Shown here: one piece after another, positions 44,451-55,749 of the stretch
Numbering within the stretch: position 1 is the stretch's first letter
Layout: each line of letters opens with the position of its first letter
Notes under the pieces: model-generated
The model's input: the letters and a program-made list of their open reading frames with translations, nothing else
Database searches by the model: none
What the model was told of the DNA's origin: nothing
Position numbers and translations under genes: made by a program
Assembly: GCF_021869535.1 (NCBI RefSeq)
Contig: NW_026262712.1
Location: 99,576,140 to 99,640,139, forward strand
DNA from: Mytilus californianus
Taxonomy: Eukaryota > Mollusca > Bivalvia > Mytilida > Mytilidae
Reading direction: 5' to 3'
DNA length: 64,000 bases

Positions 44451-44934
44451 CATGATTGCTAGTTTAAAATCTACAGACGTGCAATTATCATGAGAAGTAG
44501 CTTTTTTAATAGTTAGTATATAAATTTTTATTCATTATTGTCTATGGCTGTCCTTAATTACAGTTGCATACTAAATGGAGATCGTCCTCTTTGATTTTCT
44601 ACATGTGGACATAATTCTGCATAAGCATTTCATCTATACGTTGTTTCTCTCATGAGTTCCTCGTTTACCGTAATATTATAATGAAGAGAGTCTGTCTGCG
44701 GACCCGTATGTATTTAGAGAATGTCACGCACCATCGTACATAAAACAGAACCTTTTGTAGATATCGAAAAAAAAAAAACCCTGCAGAAGGTTAACTTTCC
44801 TCTATCTACCAATCCTCCCCGTTTCCCGTAGTATTAAAATTTATAAGCCCCTTATCAACTTAAAAACCTTAAAAACTGCTTTATCATACACATTGACTTC
44901 TACATCGACATGAAAAAATATTAATAAATATTAC

Positions 44935-45100
44935 ATATTGTGTAGCATTCTACTTTTTTCATTGGTTATAACGATTACGTGTTTAAAAGGTTATTCCGTG
45001 TATCTGAAGCCTTGTTTCTATTTTTAAGTATACTGATGCTATGTTTCTATTTATATGTATATTGACGGTCAATATTAAAAATCTTGCTAAATTTAGATCC
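44935..45100 (-). repeat. Left inverted repeat flanking the LINE relic
   Basis: Reverse complement of about 47853-47985: gtagcattctact, attggttat..cgatta, tatttatatgtatattgacg, gtcaatattaaaaatcttgc. A third, direct copy of the right arm lies at 49440-49665. Confidence 0.7.
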
Positions 45101-45299
45101 GGATATAAGCCGTTCCGGTCTGAAATTACTCTACGTCATGACGTCAAACACAACAATCGAGGGAGCAGTGCCGCAGCAGACGAAATTTATATAATTTGAA
45201 TTCTTATTTGTTCTAAACAGAAAAAAAAAGATATGTTGTGTGTTTGTTTACAATAAAACTAGTTCATCTTATTTATTGATATTTTCAATGGCAGGTTAA

Positions 45300-47386
45300 A
45301 ATCTTGCAAAATACAATTTAAAATTACACAGAAAGAACATTGAAGTCCATTTTCCTAATACATTATTAGGATTATCAGACGTAAATGAAATTTGTTCAAA
45401 ACTAAAGAACAACAAAGCTTGTGGCCACGACGGCTTATTTTATGAGCACATACGATATGGCGGTAAATTACTTATAAAACACTTACATCACCTTTTCAAC
45501 TTGTGTATCAAATGTGCGTACATTCTGAATGACTGGAGAAAGAGTATGATTATACTTCCTTATAAAGGTGGTTATAACAAGCCACAAACAGATACAAACT
45601 CATACAGAGGCATCTCGTTAGTGCCTATTATCACAAAGGTCTTCGAGAAGATGGTTGACTTGCTACTTACCTTATTGCGTACTGACTTTCCGAATGTCCA
45701 ACAGGTAGCTTACCAAAATCTCTAGTCTAGCTTAAATGCTTCATTCAACATGTTCAGCCTTAATGAAGTAACTATTCATCACATAGAAAAGAACGGAACA
45801 GTTATAATTATTTTATTGGACAGCACTAAAGCATTCGACACAGTACCTCCTGATGGATTACGTATTAAACTTTTTGAATATGGTGCGACCGGAAAGTTAT
45901 GGCTACTATTAGATAACATGTACACAGATTTATCAAGTGCTATTCTATCTGGTGGAAAACTTTCGACATGGTTTAAACTGAATCGTGGTGTCCGTCAAGG
46001 CAGTGCTTTATCTGCCAAGTTATATCTGATCTTTATTAACGATTTGATAAATGAACTTGAATCTAGCAACAAAGGAGCATTCTTATATGACATTAATAGT
46101 AGTTCTCCTGTTCAGGCTGATGGCATTTCGCTTATTGCCACAAATCACGAGTCCACCCAAGAAATGGTATGAATATGTGAACAATACAGCGAATCATGGA
46201 GCTTCTCGTTTTCACCCGCGAAAAGCAAACTTCTTCAATTCGGCAAAAAACTACTAATAAGACCAGATGTATTCCTATACAACGAACCTATTGTACCAGT
46301 TAAAAGCGCAACACATGTTGGAATTTCACTGGACACTTCGATGAAAACCATGGATCGTACATTAAAAGCATGTCGAACCTTAAGAGCAACCACTGCGTCC
46401 GTGATTCGCTCCGGTATTCATCCTGCTGTACTCAACCCTATAGTGTATGCAAAGATTATTCGCCAAGTATGCTACCCGAAAGCTCTTTACGGATGCGAGA
46501 TCTGGGGCAAGCTGTCTAAAACAGAAACACTTATGTTAGAACGAACGCATCACTATGTACATGTATGCAAGTTCATTCAAGGATTGCCTAGACGTACAAA
46601 AACTGATATGTGCCTTTCTCTTATTGGTTGGTTTAACCTAGACAGTCTTATTAATGAACGTAAGTTACTGTTCTTCGGACGAATTTGTAATTTACCACAA
46701 ACAGCAATTTCATTCCGTATTCTCGTAGGTAGACTTTTCGAATTAAAGTATTATAATCAACAGAACATCAATTGTGCATCAGATTGTTCAAAGGACTGTG
46801 TAGATTTACTCTACAAATACCATTTATCGAACTATTTAACAAAGTTTATGACTAGCGGAACTTTTCCGTCTCAGCGTATATGGAAACGAATAGTTCACAG
46901 ATCTATTTTTGAATATGAACTAAAGGAATGGCAGCAACGTATAAATATAGATAGTGACTTTAACATATTCAAGAAGATACATAAAATATTCCAGCCTCAT
47001 CCTGCATGGATTGTTGCATTAGATTTTCCATATTTGCGTAAACAGGCAAATTATATAGTTTCCCTGTGTTGTTTGGTCCACAATACGAACAGTGATATTA
47101 TTTTATGTGATAAATGTGGTAAACTTTTCACCGACCCGTGTATTCACGCAATTTCGTCGTGTGACTACCTATCTGACATTCGGTGTGAATTCTGATGCGA
47201 GTTACTATGTATAAACCCAATAACTTTTAGTGCTTTTCTTGGTTCCTTAGCTGATGAAGATTTCTGTTATATTTTACTGTCATGCGAAACAGAATTCGAA
47301 CTAGACTGTGAGCAGAAAAAACGTTTTCAATTTTTATGCGTCACATACGTTTACAAATTTTGCAAAACAATTTCTCATTCCTAATT
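45300..47386 (+). pseudogene. Non-LTR retrotransposon (LINE) reverse transcriptase with three in-frame stops
   Basis: One frame runs from 45300 to 47384 with stops only at 45723 (TAG), 46170 (TGA) and 47193 (TGA). Motifs: LKNNKACGHDGL, NDWRKSMIILPYKGG...YRGISLVPIITKVFEK, LLDSTKAFDTVPPDGL (motif A), NRGVRQGSALSAKLYLIFIN (motif B), and QADGISLIATN (motif C, with Gly instead of the second Asp). A thumb/connection region follows (PAKSKLLQFGKKL, ALYGCEIWGKLSKTETLMLE). A Cys-rich segment (CDKCGKLFTDPCIHAISSCD) lies near the end. The endonuclease is missing (5' truncation). A (TG)n run at 47425-47466 may be its tail. Dead element; clade not assigned. Confidence 0.85.
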
Positions 47387-47423
47387 AACAATTTGAAATA
47401 AGATTAAAGTAATTTCTCCTTTT

Positions 47424-47424
47424 T

Positions 47425-47466
<42 letters not shown>
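47424..47466. repeat. (TG)n microsatellite
   Basis: About 20 GT/TG dinucleotides directly downstream of the LINE coding end. Confidence 0.95.
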
Positions 47467-47468
<2 letters not shown>

Positions 47469-47744
47469 ATCAGTTCAAACTTTATTTATATTGTGTTATT
47501 CATTAATATTGTATTCGTATCACTATCTCTCCTAAGGGAGGCTAATAAAGATGTATATAGTCTGAACAGGTCCATATTTAACGTATTGATCTCGTCAAAA
47601 GTCCATAATTGATAAATAACACAATATACAAGTTTGAACAGAGGAAAAGTCCGAGGTTCAATATAATCTAACAGGTCCATATATATAACGTATTGACTGA
47701 GCGAAAGTCCTTAATTTATATATTACATATGTCCAGTAAATAGT

Positions 47745-47990
47745 GTATTATGGAATTGGACCTCAATGTTCTTTTTGTGTATTTTACATTGTATTTTGTA
47801 AGATTTTTAATATTTACCGTCAATATACATATAATTAGAAATATAGCATTTTGCAAGATTTTTCATTTTGACCGTCAACATATATATAAATAGAAACAGA
47901 GTCCATATACTGTGTATGATCCTTTGCGTCACGCGATCGTAATAACCAATACAAAAAGTAGAATGCTACACCCTATGTAATACCATTGCT
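47745..47990 (+). repeat. Right inverted repeat flanking the LINE relic
   Basis: Complement of 44935-45100 in its right part. The whole block (gtccagtaaatagtgtatta...aagtagaatgctac..) is repeated in direct orientation at 49345-49670. Includes caatatacat / gaccgtcaa motifs, twice. Confidence 0.7.
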
Positions 47991-48425
47991 TAAAGATATG
48001 CTTTACAAATGAAATACATAAATTCATTTAGCACGATTAAACGCAGATGTGACATCAACGTACAATGTACAACACAACTTGAGGTATAGATATTATTATG
48101 ATGGACATAATCTGCTGTTCTGCGTGTTTAGTAATTCGAGAAATATCTAGATAACTTTCGTTTAGAAATGATAGCAAATTATGGAGTAAGCTCCCCTTAA
48201 TTGTGAATTTCTAAATTATATCTTGAAATACCAGAACAGGTGTAAATTAAACGTCCATTTATATATATAACGTTATACATTCTGAACTTTCATGAAAGTA
48301 AACTTGATTGTGTTTTTGTTTGTCATGTTTTCACTACTGCATGATTGTTATATTAGGCTGATTAGAATCAAAATTACAGTTTTTACAAATTATTTATGAA
48401 CTATCGAAACATAGACTATTCAAAC

Positions 48426-48491
48426 CTGTAGATATTTTAACTTTAGCAGTTGTACTAGTGATTTCCTCTGTCATAGTTTCACTAACTTTGC
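48426..48491 (-). CDS. Stalk exon copy 1 of the minus-strand Ig receptor
   Basis: A 66-bp exon on the minus strand between AAATTTTAG and CTACAG|GTTTGA, phase 1-1, encoding KVSETMTEEITSTTAKVKIS plus a closing Thr. It differs from the copy at 44096-44161 by only a few bases. If both are used they give a 44-residue Thr/Ser-rich stalk between the Ig domain and the membrane. Confidence 0.65.
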
Positions 48492-48609
48492 CTAAAATTT
48501 AACAAAGCTTTAAAATATAGATTTAAATTCAACCTAAAATAGCCTGAAGTGTTATTTGTTGTCATTTTAGGTCATATTCATATCGTAAGTCTGACTGTAC
48601 TATTACTGA

Positions 48610-49340
48610 ATGTCCTTAATTTATTTTATAACCACAAAGTTTCTCCAAGAAGGTATACCGTAAATTAATTACGTTGTGACATAGTTAAGAACTCATTGTT
48701 TATAGTCTGAAGGTTACAACTGGTATACACTTGTAATTGACCTTAATGACCTGTACCAAGTTAAGTTAAGCTGTCTGTAATTAAGTGGCTGGTGGTGCTA
48801 TAACAGAGACAAAATGCCTGACTGAAAACGAATAATTTCAACAGAGAAAACTGACAAATATAAAAGAAATATAAAATTTATTACAAAAAAATGAAATAAT
48901 ATAGTATTGCCCTTGGGAAATCATCTTAGCTAATGTTGAAAATATTAAACAGTGGTTGACAGGAAATTCGACGTGACCTGTCCTATCAACTGAAGTATAA
49001 CTAATGAAATGTGAGTTGTAAGTTGATAGAACTTGGGGGATAAAAAATTGACATTTAAAAGACTGACCAGTGATAAAAAATGCAATGGATGGCAGTGCAG
49101 AGGTATTGCTGGGTAGCTGAGATGTCCCCGTCACATGCGGAATGAAGGCTGGCTGACAGGGGCAGGCTGATCTGACCGCTATCTGACTGCTAAGCTATAC
49201 ATTCTTGACGAGACACAGAAACAAAAACAAACACCCGAAAGTCGTTATGGATCATTGAGAGAAGAACTTCTCAATGCAGCTGTCGAAACAATTATAAACC
49301 AAATTATATGCTATATAATCAAATAATTTAACAATATTAC
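48610..49340. other. Intronic, no exon seen
   Basis: Lies in the roughly 6.9-kb intron between the Ig exon and the first stalk exon of the minus-strand gene. The open frame at 48838-49134 lacks coding character. Confidence 0.3.
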
Positions 49341-49344
49341 AGAT

Positions 49345-49670
49345 GTCCAGTAAATAGTGTATTAAGGAAACGGACCTCAATGTTCTTTTTGTGAATTTTA
49401 CATTGTATTTTGTAAGATTTTGTCAATAAACATATAATTAGAAATATAGCATTTTGCAAGATTTTTAATATTGACCGGCAATATATATATATATATAAAA
49501 TATACATATAAATAGAAACATAGCGTTTTCAAGATTTTTTATATTGACCGTCAATATATATATATAAATAGAAGCATAGAGTCCATATATTGAATACTAT
49601 CCTTTGCGTCACGTGATCGCAATAACCAATAAAGAAAGTAGAATGCTATATCATATGAAATATCATTGCT
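49345..49670 (+). repeat. Direct third copy of the LINE-flanking repeat
   Basis: Matches 47745-47990 (tgtccagtaaatagtgtatta, acctcaatgttctttttgtg, gtcacgtgatcgcaataacc, aagtagaatgctata), with an internal expansion of the tatata/gaccg module. Confidence 0.75.
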
Positions 49671-49681
49671 TAAGTATCGGT

Positions 49682-49772
49682 TAGTCTATGAAAAGCTTTA
49701 TACTATGAAATTTAGAGCGAGGGGCTTGCCCCGAGCACGTAATTTCGTAGTATATACCTTTTCATAGACTAT
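49682..49772. repeat. Near-perfect 91-bp hairpin, MITE-like
   Basis: Arms TAGTCTATGAAAAG and CTTTTCATAGACTA close a long stem running through TATACTA..GAAATT and GAGCGAGGGG to a GGGG-CTTG-CCCC tip. The outer TA on each side could be a Tc1/mariner-type target duplication. Confidence 0.85.
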
Positions 49773-49859
49773 CCAATTTAGCACATATTTACAACTCAAG
49801 TAATCTTTTAATTGGTCTATTCATAGTTTATTTTGTCTGACTACTTGGGGAAGTGCTAT

Positions 49860-52420
49860 TTTGCAGGTTGCGGGTTGCGGGTTGTAGGTTGCAGGTCACA
49901 CATATAAATACTGTATTATATATGTAAAAAGGTCATATTAGGGGAATTAATACATATAAAATCTACACCATGACTAATAAAGGAGAAGGTCCACGAAGGG
50001 TTAAAATTGGCCCTAAATTTTTGATGTTTTTTAAATCGGGACAAACAATTTAAAATTTTACATAGAAATACTTGTGATAATACTATTAAGACAAAAATAT
50101 ATTTTTTGGCACCTTCCTTTCAAATTTATGAAGCTATATATATGACCCCTTAAATAAATATTATTTGTATTAAAGGTCAATTTTGGTAATTTTTTTCCAT
50201 AATTTTAATTGTTTTTGGCATAATTAAGCTTAGCCGCCATCCACGATCCAAAAAGTTTTTATATTGATGAACTCTATATCCGCAAAATTGGAATCTTTTA
50301 GTTACAATACAATTTCGATCGTAGGTGGCGGCCAAGGTTTTCCTATAGCTTTTAGGTCTGAAAATTGCACAAAATCATCATATTTTGACAAAATGTCCAA
50401 AATGGGCCTACTTTGGAGAATATTATGTACTTTTATGAAAAGAACTGATTTATTTAGCAGTAAGGTTTTTGAAAAAGACCAATTTACGAACCAAACTGTG
50501 AACCTTTTGGTGTTTTATGATAAAGTTGATATTTTAGGCCATTTTGTGCCATAAGTGAACCTTGTCCTTTACAATTATTTCTTACAGTACTGTATGGTAA
50601 AAGTATTTTGTCAGTTATCAGTTGTCAGTATTTAATTATTTTTTTTATCTTAATCTTTAAATTCAATAATCATAATTTTAATACACATACATGTATCTTT
50701 TGATGCTTATCGTACTGCTCAATTGCTATTAATAGTTCTTAACATTGATTCTATAGTGAAGTTAAAGTAATAAAAACTTCAAATTGACATAGGCTGAACA
50801 GGTTCTATGGACACATTAATCTGTCTTAATCTAGTTACATAAACAATTAAATTCCTTTCAGTGGACATTAAAAATCTTTGAGGCTAATATTAAGAAATTA
50901 TTAGCTTTAAATAATTAATTGCTTTTTTTTTTGCCAAAACAGAAGGGGCACCTCTGTTAGCCGGGTTTTACTCAGTGATTTAGCACTTTTGGTTATCTCT
51001 AGCAATTATCTGGTTTCTCAACTGTCAAGTCAAACAGTAACTTTATATTTATAAAACTTTATTCAAGGTGAGCAAAAAATACAACTTTTAAAACAGAAGT
51101 GTGTTCAGCTGCTTAAACAACCATTTTCTGAGAATACATTTATTTTTGGCCTCCCCAACTTAAATGACTGGATTGTCAGAAAGAGACAAAACACCTCGCA
51201 AAACACAATTATTAGGTTAACGTATATCTCCAATACAGAAGTGACGTACTTAGATACTGAGGTGTACAAAGGATAGCGTTTTAAATCGAGTGGTGTCCTT
51301 GATTTCAGGTGGCATGTCTTATTAGTATCTCCCAATTACAAGTGCACATCCTAGGCATACTTTTCAAATTGTAATAAGAAGTGAAACAAGTCGTGACATA
51401 AGAAACAATAGCAACGAAACTGATCTCAACAAACATCTTATGACTTTGGAGAAATAAACTTAAAGATAGAGGTTATGATATTAAAGTTTCAATTCAAACT
51501 GCGTAAGACATTACAGATGTGAAACACAAGATTAAAAGATGCAGTACACTCTGTCAAATAATTTTAGAAAAAAGGAAATTTCACTTACACTGGTAACTAA
51601 ATATATAACCCTGCAGTAATAATAAGGAGTTCAAATGTCTCCCACGATGCACTTATTTAATATTTTCAAGTGGCATAACTTTTATTAAAAAATCCGATCG
51701 TCCACCTTTATAGAACTTGTCCGAGATACTGCTGATATTAACCTAAAGTATAAGTTTTATAAATATCTGGCAAGAATTGTACCTGTGTGAGCGCAAACGA
51801 GGTCATTTTCCATAAGTTTAATATTTCCAAGGGACATAACTCTTTTAAAAAAAGTTGATCGTCCACCATTTTAGAACTTAATTTTAACTTTGAAGGAGCA
51901 TCAAACGAAAACAAGACTTTTGAATAGGTAGACTTTTGAGAAGGACCCTTGCTAAGAATGCAATAGAACTTCGCTGAAAAATCCAGAAACACCGTTCATT
52001 AAAAATATATACAATGATATACGTATACATCTAGTTAAAAGGCAATAAGTCTTTACCACTATATAAAAACCGTGCCAAGTCTTGATGTTTTAGTATGTAT
52101 GTTCTATGCATTTGTTGAAAGTTTTACTCAGATATTTGTTCAGTTTTCTCTTTTCGAACAGAAAGTGTATGTATTAGATAAACTCTGAGGGTGTTAGAAC
52201 AATTAAGTGCATTTACATCTCAAGATATTATGATTAATGTAAATTGAAAGATTTCTATTGTTAGGTGTAAGTTTATTTACAGCAGAATGTTGTTTAACAT
52301 AATTCGATAACTTGCCTTTAACATTGATCATAAAATTGTGTAAATTAGATCCACCCTCTCATGCTAATGCCCTTGTGGTATATCTAATACTTCAACCTGC
52401 AACCCGCAACCTGCATTTTA
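49860..52420. mobile_element. Candidate element bounded by inverted GGTTGCGGGTTGCAGG repeats
   Basis: The left edge (49862-49896) is TGCAGGTTGCGGGTTGCGGGTTGTAGGTTGCAGG; the right edge (52397-52420) holds the complement, CAACCTGCAACCCGCAACCTGCA. Between them are 2.5 kb without a recognised protein. A plus-strand open frame at 50264-50554 has some protein-like text (KLESFSYNTISIVGGGQGFP) but no known domain. Confidence 0.4.
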
Positions 52421-52833
52421 GACAATTTCGACTACTTGTATCACAGTTGCTTGTAAAACGGAGTTCATTAATGAATTTTTATGTTTTGTAAATCTACTCA
52501 CTAGTATCGTAGTAAAATATGTGATTTCAAAAGACCCTTGACTCCAGAATGAAAAGATGGTAGCTGCTGTTGTAAGTATGTTTATTGATTTGAAGCGGTG
52601 TTTTACTACACGTACATCTTTACATGGTAAGATGACAAAATAAATTGACCAAAAGCAGGCAATAATTAAATTTCAGTGAATTTCAAAGCTTTACATGTTT
52701 TGAAAACATTTTTCAATTTCAAAGTAAAACTAAAGCAATAATAAATTTGAAACATATAGATAGTATGTCACCATAGATAGTCTAGCGAATAGGCATTAAA
52801 AAGCAACTACCAATAGATCAAAGATTAGAGGTT

Positions 52834-53332
52834 TTGTGGTTTTTTTTTTGTTTTTTTTTTTCATTTCAAACACTAAAAGATTTATCAGAATATGTATATA
52901 TATCAGGCTCTTCGTCTGTGGGCTCTTGCAAGGGATGCGGAAACAAACGATGTCTGACTTGCAAACAAATACTGAATTCCAAGACTTTTAACAACCTCTC
53001 AACAGGTACGGAATACACCATATTTTGCAATGTTAATTGCAAGACTACACATGCTGTGTATCTTCTACAGTGTAAATGTGGTAAACAGTATGTTGGCAAG
53101 TCAGAACAGCCATTTCACAAACGAATGAACGGCCATCGTAGCGACTATGAATGCAAGCCAGACCTTCCTCTCAGTCGACATTTGAGATCCCCTGGCCGCA
53201 CTAAGGCAGATCTCAATCGACTGACCATTACCATCATAGACCAGAACACTGCTTGTTCTAGGGAGGACAGATTCACTCGGGAAAGATTTTAGATAAGGAA
53301 ATTAAAAACTTTGGCACCGAATGGGATATATG
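52834..53332 (+). pseudogene. Penelope-type GIY-YIG endonuclease domain
   Basis: A Cys-rich lead (GSCKGCGNKRCLTCKQIL) precedes the GIY-YIG nuclease core: HAVYLLQCKCGKQYVGKSEQ (the VYLL..C..YVG strand pair), then KRMNGHRSDYECK (Arg and His motif) and the following helices. This lead-plus-GIY-YIG combination is typical of the C-terminal endonuclease of Penelope-like elements. TAG at 53290-53292 interrupts the frame, which continues IRKLKTLAPNGIYE to 53332. The RT is not found upstream in this orientation, so this is a 5'-truncated copy. Confidence 0.8.
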
Positions 53333-53334
53333 AA

Positions 53335-53850
53335 TAGGTGTAGTTCTAATTCGCGCAGTACTTTTCATTTGGGTTATATTACATACTACTTCGCAGTCTT
53401 TGTTGCTTTTCCTTTACCTTTGTCAACTCTAAATTATTAAATTATACCAGTTTAAATAGCAGGATTCTATTCATTTGGGATGTTTAAGTACGCAGCTACT
53501 TTCAAATTAATTAACCTTTGTCAAAATATTTTTTTTCAATCTTTATCAAACTGCTATTTATTTGGGATGTTTAAATACGCAGCCTCTGTTGTATTTTTAG
53601 CGTTGTCAGATTTGAAATATTATACCAGCTTAGAACGGTCAGTGCTGTTCATTGGGAATGTATTTCCACGCAGTCTTTGTTGTAACATCTTAACTGTCGT
53701 CACCTTTGAAAATTTTAGAAATGTACCAGTTCATATCTCACATTACTATTTTTATTAGAAGCATATGTATGCAGTCTCTGTTGTAAATACCTATATAACC
53801 TACGTCATTTTTGAAATTTTAGAAATGTACAAGCGTCTTTGTGTTCGGTT
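53335..53850 (+). repeat. Degenerate ~105-bp tandem repeats after the GIY-YIG relic
   Basis: Units share 'ttgggatgtttaa(g/a)tacgcagtctctgttgta...taacctttgtcaactttgaaattttagaaatgtaccagtt'. About five units follow the coding end and probably form the element's 3' region. The same units occur at 59590-59860. Confidence 0.7.
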
Positions 53851-54149
53851 TTAATTGTGTAAATTTCAAGATTGCTATAGTTAAATCAGAATATATATAT
53901 TAGGCATGAAGATGGAATTGATTGCAGATTAGCTAACTATCTATCGTAAAGGATCGTGAGATACAGTCACATCAATCATTATTTTGATAAGTACGTCTAA
54001 TCAAGTGACAACTCTACGACAGATCCATCCATTGGATCACGAGTGAAGGTGATACACGACTGAAAACACATTTTATATTCATAACTACTCTAAATATCAG
54101 CACAACAATGTTAAATCTGCAAATTTGCGGAAGCAAATTTTTGTTCTTC

Positions 54150-54245
54150 CCTCGCCGAGATACGAACTCATGCTATTGGGATATCGATACAACACCGCCT
54201 GCACTGTGTCAATCGCTCTAGACCACTCGGCCATCTAGACTCAAG
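54150..54245 (-). mobile_element. tRNA-like SINE head, copy 1
   Basis: On the minus strand: ATGGCCGAGTGGTCTAGAGC (A-box-like, 54214-54234) and, about 60 bp on, GAGTTCGTATCTCGG (B-box-like, 54155-54169). The TGGCCGAGTGG D-arm suggests a Leu/Ser-type tRNA ancestor. Not a functional tRNA: no acceptor-stem pairing was found. Confidence 0.6.
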
Positions 54246-54489
54246 TAGAATAATTCAGATTTCGGTGGCCTAGTGTTACCTTTCCTCGTCAGTAGAATCT
54301 AGAGTTGTAACAGAGTACATGATATATTAGGCATGAAGATGGAATTGATTGCAGATTAACTAAATATCTATCGTAAAGGATCGTAAGATACAGTCACATA
54401 AATAATTATTTTATAGATAAATAGATATATATGTAAGCACAACAATGTTAAACCTGCAAATTTGCGGAAGCACATTTTTGTTCTTCCCT

Positions 54490-54585
54490 AGCCGGGATTC
54501 GATGTTATATGCATGCTATTGGGATATCGAGACAACACCGCCTGTACTGTGTTCAGCGCTGCAGAACACTCGGCCACCTAGACTG
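54490..54585 (-). mobile_element. tRNA-like SINE head, copy 2
   Basis: Same module as copy 1 on the minus strand: TGGCCGAGTGTTCTGCAGC (A-box-like) and CATCGAATCCCGGC (B-box-like, at 54491-54504). Confidence 0.6.
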
Positions 54586-54954
54586 AACTACAATAATTCA
54601 GCTTTCGGTGGCCTAGTGTTACCTTTCCTCGTCAGAGAATCTAGAGTTGTAACAGAGTACATGATATAATAGGCATGAAGATGGAATTGATTGCATATTA
54701 GCTTAATATTTATCGGAAAGGATCGTAAGATACAGTCACATAAATAATTATTTTGCTATTTAGCTAATCTGCAATCAATTCCATCTTCATGCCTAATATA
54801 TCATGTACTGTATTACAACTCTAGATTATACTGACGAGGAAAGGTAATAGGTGGCATATATGCATGCTATTGGGATATCGAGACAACACCGCCTGCACCG
54901 TGTCCAGCGCTGTAGAACATGCACTCGGCCACCTAGACTGAACTTATCATAATT

Positions 54955-55405
54955 CTTGTTTCGCCAATCTTGTTTTCGATGGTGAAAGTATATGGACTTA
55001 TAATAACGACTTAATTTGGCTCTTTTATGTAATATTACGGAAGGCAGACCACACGCGCTTGTTGATGTCGAATTGTTCCTTTTGTCCTCATTCATTACTA
55101 ACTATAGATTTTATCCAGAGATAATTCAAAGGATGTCAGATAATCAATGAACAGAAGGATGTTATGGATGTCGTTTCTCAAAGTCTCTTGGTTCAGCGTA
55201 CTGATCAATGTAAATCACTTGCCCCTTTCCATCTTGGTCTTGTTTTCACGTTTTAAATGATCTAAGATGTCTTTATATTTTCGTTACTTGTGCCAATTAC
55301 TGACATCTTTACGTTTTTTGTTTTCGTTTTAGTTAAAACAATGTTCTAGTAGAGAAATACGGGAAGAAATTTGAGTATTTAATTGATAAGAAAATATTTT
55401 TTAAA
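54955..55405. other. Intronic, no exon seen
   Basis: Between the SINE cluster and the Ig exon of the minus-strand gene. No coding support. Confidence 0.3.
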
Positions 55406-55410
55406 AATAC

Positions 55411-55749
55411 CTGTACTCTTCTCAACAGTGGTCAACAATTGGACATGGGCTATTGCTTTGTCCTTTCTTGTACCGTGACGACATGTCCAGTTTCCATTGA
55501 TGCGATGGTCAATATTTCCGCTAAGTGTGAAAATTGTTTCTTTCGTCCATTGATTATGTATTATACTCCCATTTTTGTAGTATGCTTCACATTCGTATGG
55601 AATAGGAGGAAAACACTCTGCCTGTGTTTTACCAAATGGACCATCCACAAATACGCCAAGGTGCAAAGAATCAATTTTACATGTCAAGCTAAGTTCGTTT
55701 TTAGCTACTTTCCATGTAAGACATATGTGTTCATCACATGTTCTTCTTC
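55411..55749 (-). CDS. Ig-domain exon of the minus-strand ITAM-type receptor
   Basis: A 339-bp exon on the minus strand between TTTATAG and ACAG|GTATTT, phase 1-1. It encodes about 113 residues: ICLTWKVAKNELSLTCKI (first Ig Cys), an extra Cys pair (AECFPPIPYECEAYYKN), and NGNWTCRHGTRKDKAIAHVQ (second Ig Cys), then a short TVEKST linker. It aligns through its whole length with the plus-strand exon 1128-1460, including the extra cysteines, so the two genes belong to one family. NxS/T sites are present. The frame upstream of 55749 contains a stop, which fixes the acceptor. Confidence 0.75.

Larger units (their letters stand above)
53896..54950. repeat. Cluster of tRNA-derived SINE copies with direct and inverted repeats
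   Basis: The block ggcatgaagatggaattgattgcagattag occurs in direct orientation at about 53903, 54332 and 54672, and inverted near 54765-54795. Between them lie two minus-strand tRNA-like modules and one inverted partial copy (54860-54940). Confidence 0.7.

Noticed and set aside
54150..54245. Functional tRNA-Leu or tRNA-Ser gene on the minus strand
   Set aside because: A-box-like and B-box-like sequences are present, but there is no paired acceptor stem or good anticodon arm, and the module is repeated within a SINE-like cluster.
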